Of a stretch of 64,000 nt of DNA, positions 61,729-64,000 are shown one piece after another. Below the pieces are notes generated by a model, which had not been told where the DNA came from, searched no databases, and worked only from the letters and a program-made list of their open reading frames with translations. The stretch lies in NCBI GenBank assembly GCA_016234595.1, contig JACRBG010000002.1:248001-312000 (forward strand), in the 5' to 3' direction. A program made the translations under genes and the position numbers. Positions within the stretch are counted from its first letter, which is position 1, and every line of letters starts with the position of its first letter. The DNA is from Chloroflexota bacterium (GTDB lineage Bacteria; Chloroflexota; Anaerolineae; Aggregatilineales; J027).

Positions 61729-62384
61729 CATCCGAACAGCGCGATCTTGCCAAAGAATTCCGGCTCATTTTGGTAGGCCCTAATTCCGGCCTCTGCACCG
61801 CTTTTCAAAAACACTTTGACGGCCTCCCCCATGTGGAAATCGTCAAAGGACGTTTTGAAGAATTACCAGAGTTTGATTGCATGGTCAGTGCCGCTAACTC
61901 ATTTGGGCTAATGGACGGTGGGGTGGATTTGGCAATTTCGCGCTTCTTTGGTTGGCAGTTGATGGATAGGGTGCAAGCGCGGATTTTAGAGGAATTTTTA
62001 GGGGAACAGTCGGTCGGCACATCTGTCATTGTTGAAACGGGCCATGAAAAACATCCTTTTCTGGCCCATACCCCGACCATGCGCGTTCCATTGGAAATTA
62101 CCCACACTGATAATGTCTACCGAGCGATGTGGGCGATGTTGTTGGCGGTGCGGCGCCATAACCAAATTTCGGATAAACCGATTAAGACAGTGGCGTGTCC
62201 GGGGCTCGGAACAGGGGTGGGAAAAGTGCCTTATCCCGAAGCGGCCCGCCAAATGGCATTGGCCTATCGCAATTTTCATTTCCCACCACGTAGCATTGAT
62301 TGGCCTTTTGCCTCCCTGCGCCAAGAACAAGTCCGCTTTGGAGGGGACTATGGCTTTAAGATTCCCCCGGAAACCAAACTTTAA
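61725..62384 (+). CDS. Macro domain-containing protein
   Basis: 219 residues. The start overlaps the chelatase stop (ATGA), so translation is coupled. The macro fold is seen in CMVSAANSFGLMDGGVDLAI (the ADP-ribose loop, with N and GG) and ACPGLGTGVGKVPYPEAARQ (second binding loop), with SVIVETGHEKHPFLAHTPTM between. It probably binds or hydrolyses ADP-ribose derivatives. A link to chelatase function is not obvious; the coupling may be incidental. Confidence 0.88.
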   Translation: MTSEQRDLAKEFRLILVGPNSGLCTAFQKHFDGLPHVEIVKGRFEELPEFDCMVSAANSFGLMDGGVDLAISRFFGWQLMDRVQARILEEFLGEQSVGTSVIVETGHEKHPFLAHTPTMRVPLEITHTDNVYRAMWAMLLAVRRHNQISDKPIKTVACPGLGTGVGKVPYPEAARQMALAYRNFHFPPRSIDWPFASLRQEQVRFGGDYGFKIPPETKL

Positions 62385-62388
62385 GAAA

Positions 62389-62619
62389 TCAGGCCGGTCT
62401 GTCCTTCAACGGGATGAGGGTTAGACCGATAACTGCTACGGCAATCGTAGCAACAAGGGCCAATTTCTGAAACGGCCCAAAACTTGACCCCTCGCGCAGC
62501 ATATCTACCATAACAATGCCAATTGCCCCCATGATACCGCCGAGGACACAGGCGATCCCCATTAGGCGCTTGCTGATGGTGAAATCGTCCGATAGTAGCT
62601 GTTGAATCCATTTGACCAT
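62389..62619 (-). CDS. Small two-helix membrane protein, unknown function
   Basis: 76 residues. Two hydrophobic helices (RLMGIACVLGGIMGAIGIVM; FQKLALVATIAVAVIGLTLI) and a short basic end. It starts 10 nt after the stop of the glycosyltransferase-like gene and is probably co-transcribed with it. The family is not recognised. It is convergent with the macro-domain gene, 4 nt apart. Confidence 0.6.
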   Translation of the reverse strand: MVKWIQQLLSDDFTISKRLMGIACVLGGIMGAIGIVMVDMLREGSSFGPFQKLALVATIAVAVIGLTLIPLKDRPA

Positions 62620-62629
62620 TGCTAAATGC

Positions 62630-64000
62630 TCATTCCTTCGTTGGCTCAGTTGACCCCTCTATTTTGGGCGTTTCTTCCGGTTTTGTTTCTAGAGTATCCA
62701 CAGCGGGCTTGGTCGTCTCCGCAATCTTAGTGTCCTGTTCGGCCTGTGGCGCGGGATTGGTTTCTGATATGCCCCCAGTTTCAGGTACGCCAGTAGTTCC
62801 TTGGGTAAAAAGCCGCCGAGGGCCTTTCCCTACTAGTGCCGGACGGGCTTGTAGCATATCCACCCGTAGCCATGCCCCCGGTTTCGCGTATAACCACCAA
62901 TAAATCAGAATGGGAAAAATCAAGTACACAATCGGGGACTCTTTGCCCGCCCCGTGTTCTTCAACCGAGGGTACGGTTGCAATATGGAGTGCCCAATAGC
63001 CTATGATAAAAAACAACGTTCCCATAATCAAAAGGGTATAGCTGCCACGTTTTTCCAATAGATAGGCCGCTACAAATAATACCGGATATAACTCGATATA
63101 GTAGGTTGTAGCGACACGCGGCGCGATGAGTAATGAGGCACACATCGCCAGCATCACCCCCCAGAAAAAATTGGTGCTGTCTTGCTTGATAATGGCCTTA
63201 TACCAATATTTTGCAACTGGAATCAAAATCAACCCTGACAACACAATTTGCCCGATCAGGCTAATTGCATCGGGAATTTGATCAAAGGGGTGGGTCAAAA
63301 TATGGGCAACAGGGTAGGTTTCGGCATAGTTGGAATAATTGAAAACACGGTGACGCCATTCGCTAAACCATTCGGGCAGCAAAATAAATGAGACGCCTGC
63401 CAACAGGGTAAAGGTCATAAAAAAGCTCGTGACCAACTGGCGGCGATCGTTGCGGAAGGCCCATAACAAGAGTAAAAGAATTAGAATATAACCCGTTTGG
63501 GGCTTGATGGTCGAAAGTGCCAGCATCACCCCCGCAAAACCATCCCTGCGTCGGGCAATCCCCCAATAGGCCGCGATGTGAAACCCAAAAGCTAAAAAGG
63601 CGGGTTGGGCCAATAGCAAGCCCCGCACCGAAAAATAGCTGGTGATGACCGTTAATAGAAGTAAGGCGAGAGTAATCGGCTTGGGGAGCCAGCCTAATGT
63701 ATCAAGTTGAAGCGCTAATGACCCTATCAGCAGCAGCAGCAAAAATTCCATAAAAATGGCGGCAGCCAATTGAAATTCCAATAATGCTAGTGGGCCAAAC
63801 AGGATAATCAGATAAAAGGGGTAAACAAATTGGAACTGGTCTTCGTCTTCTTTAGCCAAGCGGTCGTAGATGGCTAATTGGCTTTGAATGCCAACCTTGT
63901 TGTCATAGGGACTGAGATTGTCTTCCCAAAATAACTTGCCCCCTTCCCATGTCGGATAAATATCGGTTGCCCCTACCGTCAAATTTTGATAGATAGCGAT
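62630..64000 (-). CDS. Polytopic membrane glycosyltransferase, GT87-like (cut by right edge)
   Basis: The frame is open to 64000; a TTG at 63982 is not the true start. About 457 residues are visible. The opening (NLTVGATDIYPTWEGGKLFW ... NLSPYD) matches the loop after TM1 of GT87/DUF2029 polyprenyl-phosphate-dependent mannosyltransferases, where the Asp in GATD is the catalytic-type residue. About nine to ten helices follow, such as FQLAAAIFMEFLLLLLIGSL and TLALLLLTVITSYFSVRGLL. The C-terminal ~80 residues are a Pro/Thr/Glu-rich cytoplasmic tail. It probably adds a sugar from a lipid carrier on the outer face of the membrane. The TM1 part is beyond the window. Confidence 0.8.
   Translation of the reverse strand: MAIYQNLTVGATDIYPTWEGGKLFWEDNLSPYDNKVGIQSQLAIYDRLAKEDEDQFQFVYPFYLIILFGPLALLEFQLAAAIFMEFLLLLLIGSLALQLDTLGWLPKPITLALLLLTVITSYFSVRGLLLAQPAFLAFGFHIAAYWGIARRRDGFAGVMLALSTIKPQTGYILILLLLLWAFRNDRRQLVTSFFMTFTLLAGVSFILLPEWFSEWRHRVFNYSNYAETYPVAHILTHPFDQIPDAISLIGQIVLSGLILIPVAKYWYKAIIKQDSTNFFWGVMLAMCASLLIAPRVATTYYIELYPVLFVAAYLLEKRGSYTLLIMGTLFFIIGYWALHIATVPSVEEHGAGKESPIVYLIFPILIYWWLYAKPGAWLRVDMLQARPALVGKGPRRLFTQGTTGVPETGGISETNPAPQAEQDTKIAETTKPAVDTLETKPEETPKIEGSTEPTKE

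Overview
The window looks like a chromosomal segment of a Chloroflexota bacterium, probably Anaerolineae-like. This is inferred from gene content only: a BTAD/NB-ARC/TPR regulator, very GAF-rich sensor proteins, secreted beta-propeller/cytochrome fusions, PPC-repeat and LysM secreted proteins, and moderate G+C. No rRNA, CRISPR array, transposase or integrase was seen.

Layout. 1-6885 (minus): an export/redox operon running DUF362 Tat protein, multihaem cytochrome, YVTN propeller/cytochrome-peroxidase lipoprotein, FG-GAP propeller/cytochrome c, then a gene cut by the window edge. 7418-12217 (plus): membrane H+-pyrophosphatase and a short family A DNA polymerase. 12836-23320: a class II lanthipeptide locus with a SARP-type regulator, LanM, two precursors with near-identical leaders and very different cores, a C39 peptidase-transporter and a truncated HlyD-like adaptor. 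A pair of TTACGAA-type heptamers at 11-bp spacing lies upstream of both the regulator and the lan operon. 23704-27572: a remnant ORF, a small cytochrome c/membrane protein pair, a NarL-type two-component system and a decayed XRE gene. 27747-28297: tRNA-Pro, a structured RNA resembling 6S RNA, and tRNA-Gly. 28402-32576: homogentisate dioxygenase-like protein, flavin reductase-like protein, M32 carboxypeptidase, LysM protein. 32766-36008: CpaE/TadZ-like protein and three poorly known genes.

36360-47906 (plus) is one apparent operon in which two different substrate-binding lipoproteins alternate with two membrane GAF sensors, the last a 2646-residue histidine kinase. No ABC permease or ATPase is present, so the binding proteins probably feed sensors rather than transporters. 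47950-57203: a class II HDAC-like protein, tRNA-Met, secreted proteins, SbcC-like ATPase, acyl-CoA ligase, acetyltransferase. 57261-58943 is an acyl-CoA mutase large subunit usually called methylmalonyl-CoA mutase, but its substrate-pocket residues (F89, Q207) are those of isobutyryl-CoA mutase. 59069-62384: D-aminoacyl-tRNA deacylase, a split chelatase I/D gene joined across a run of nine A by an apparent -1 frameshift, and a macro-domain protein. The window closes with a small membrane protein and a GT87-like membrane glycosyltransferase cut by the right edge.

Most novel candidates: the lanthipeptide locus with its shared SARP-type operator and the divergent small peptide gene; the binding-protein/GAF-sensor operon; the chelatase frameshift; and the cytochrome operon with two non-canonical haem motifs.
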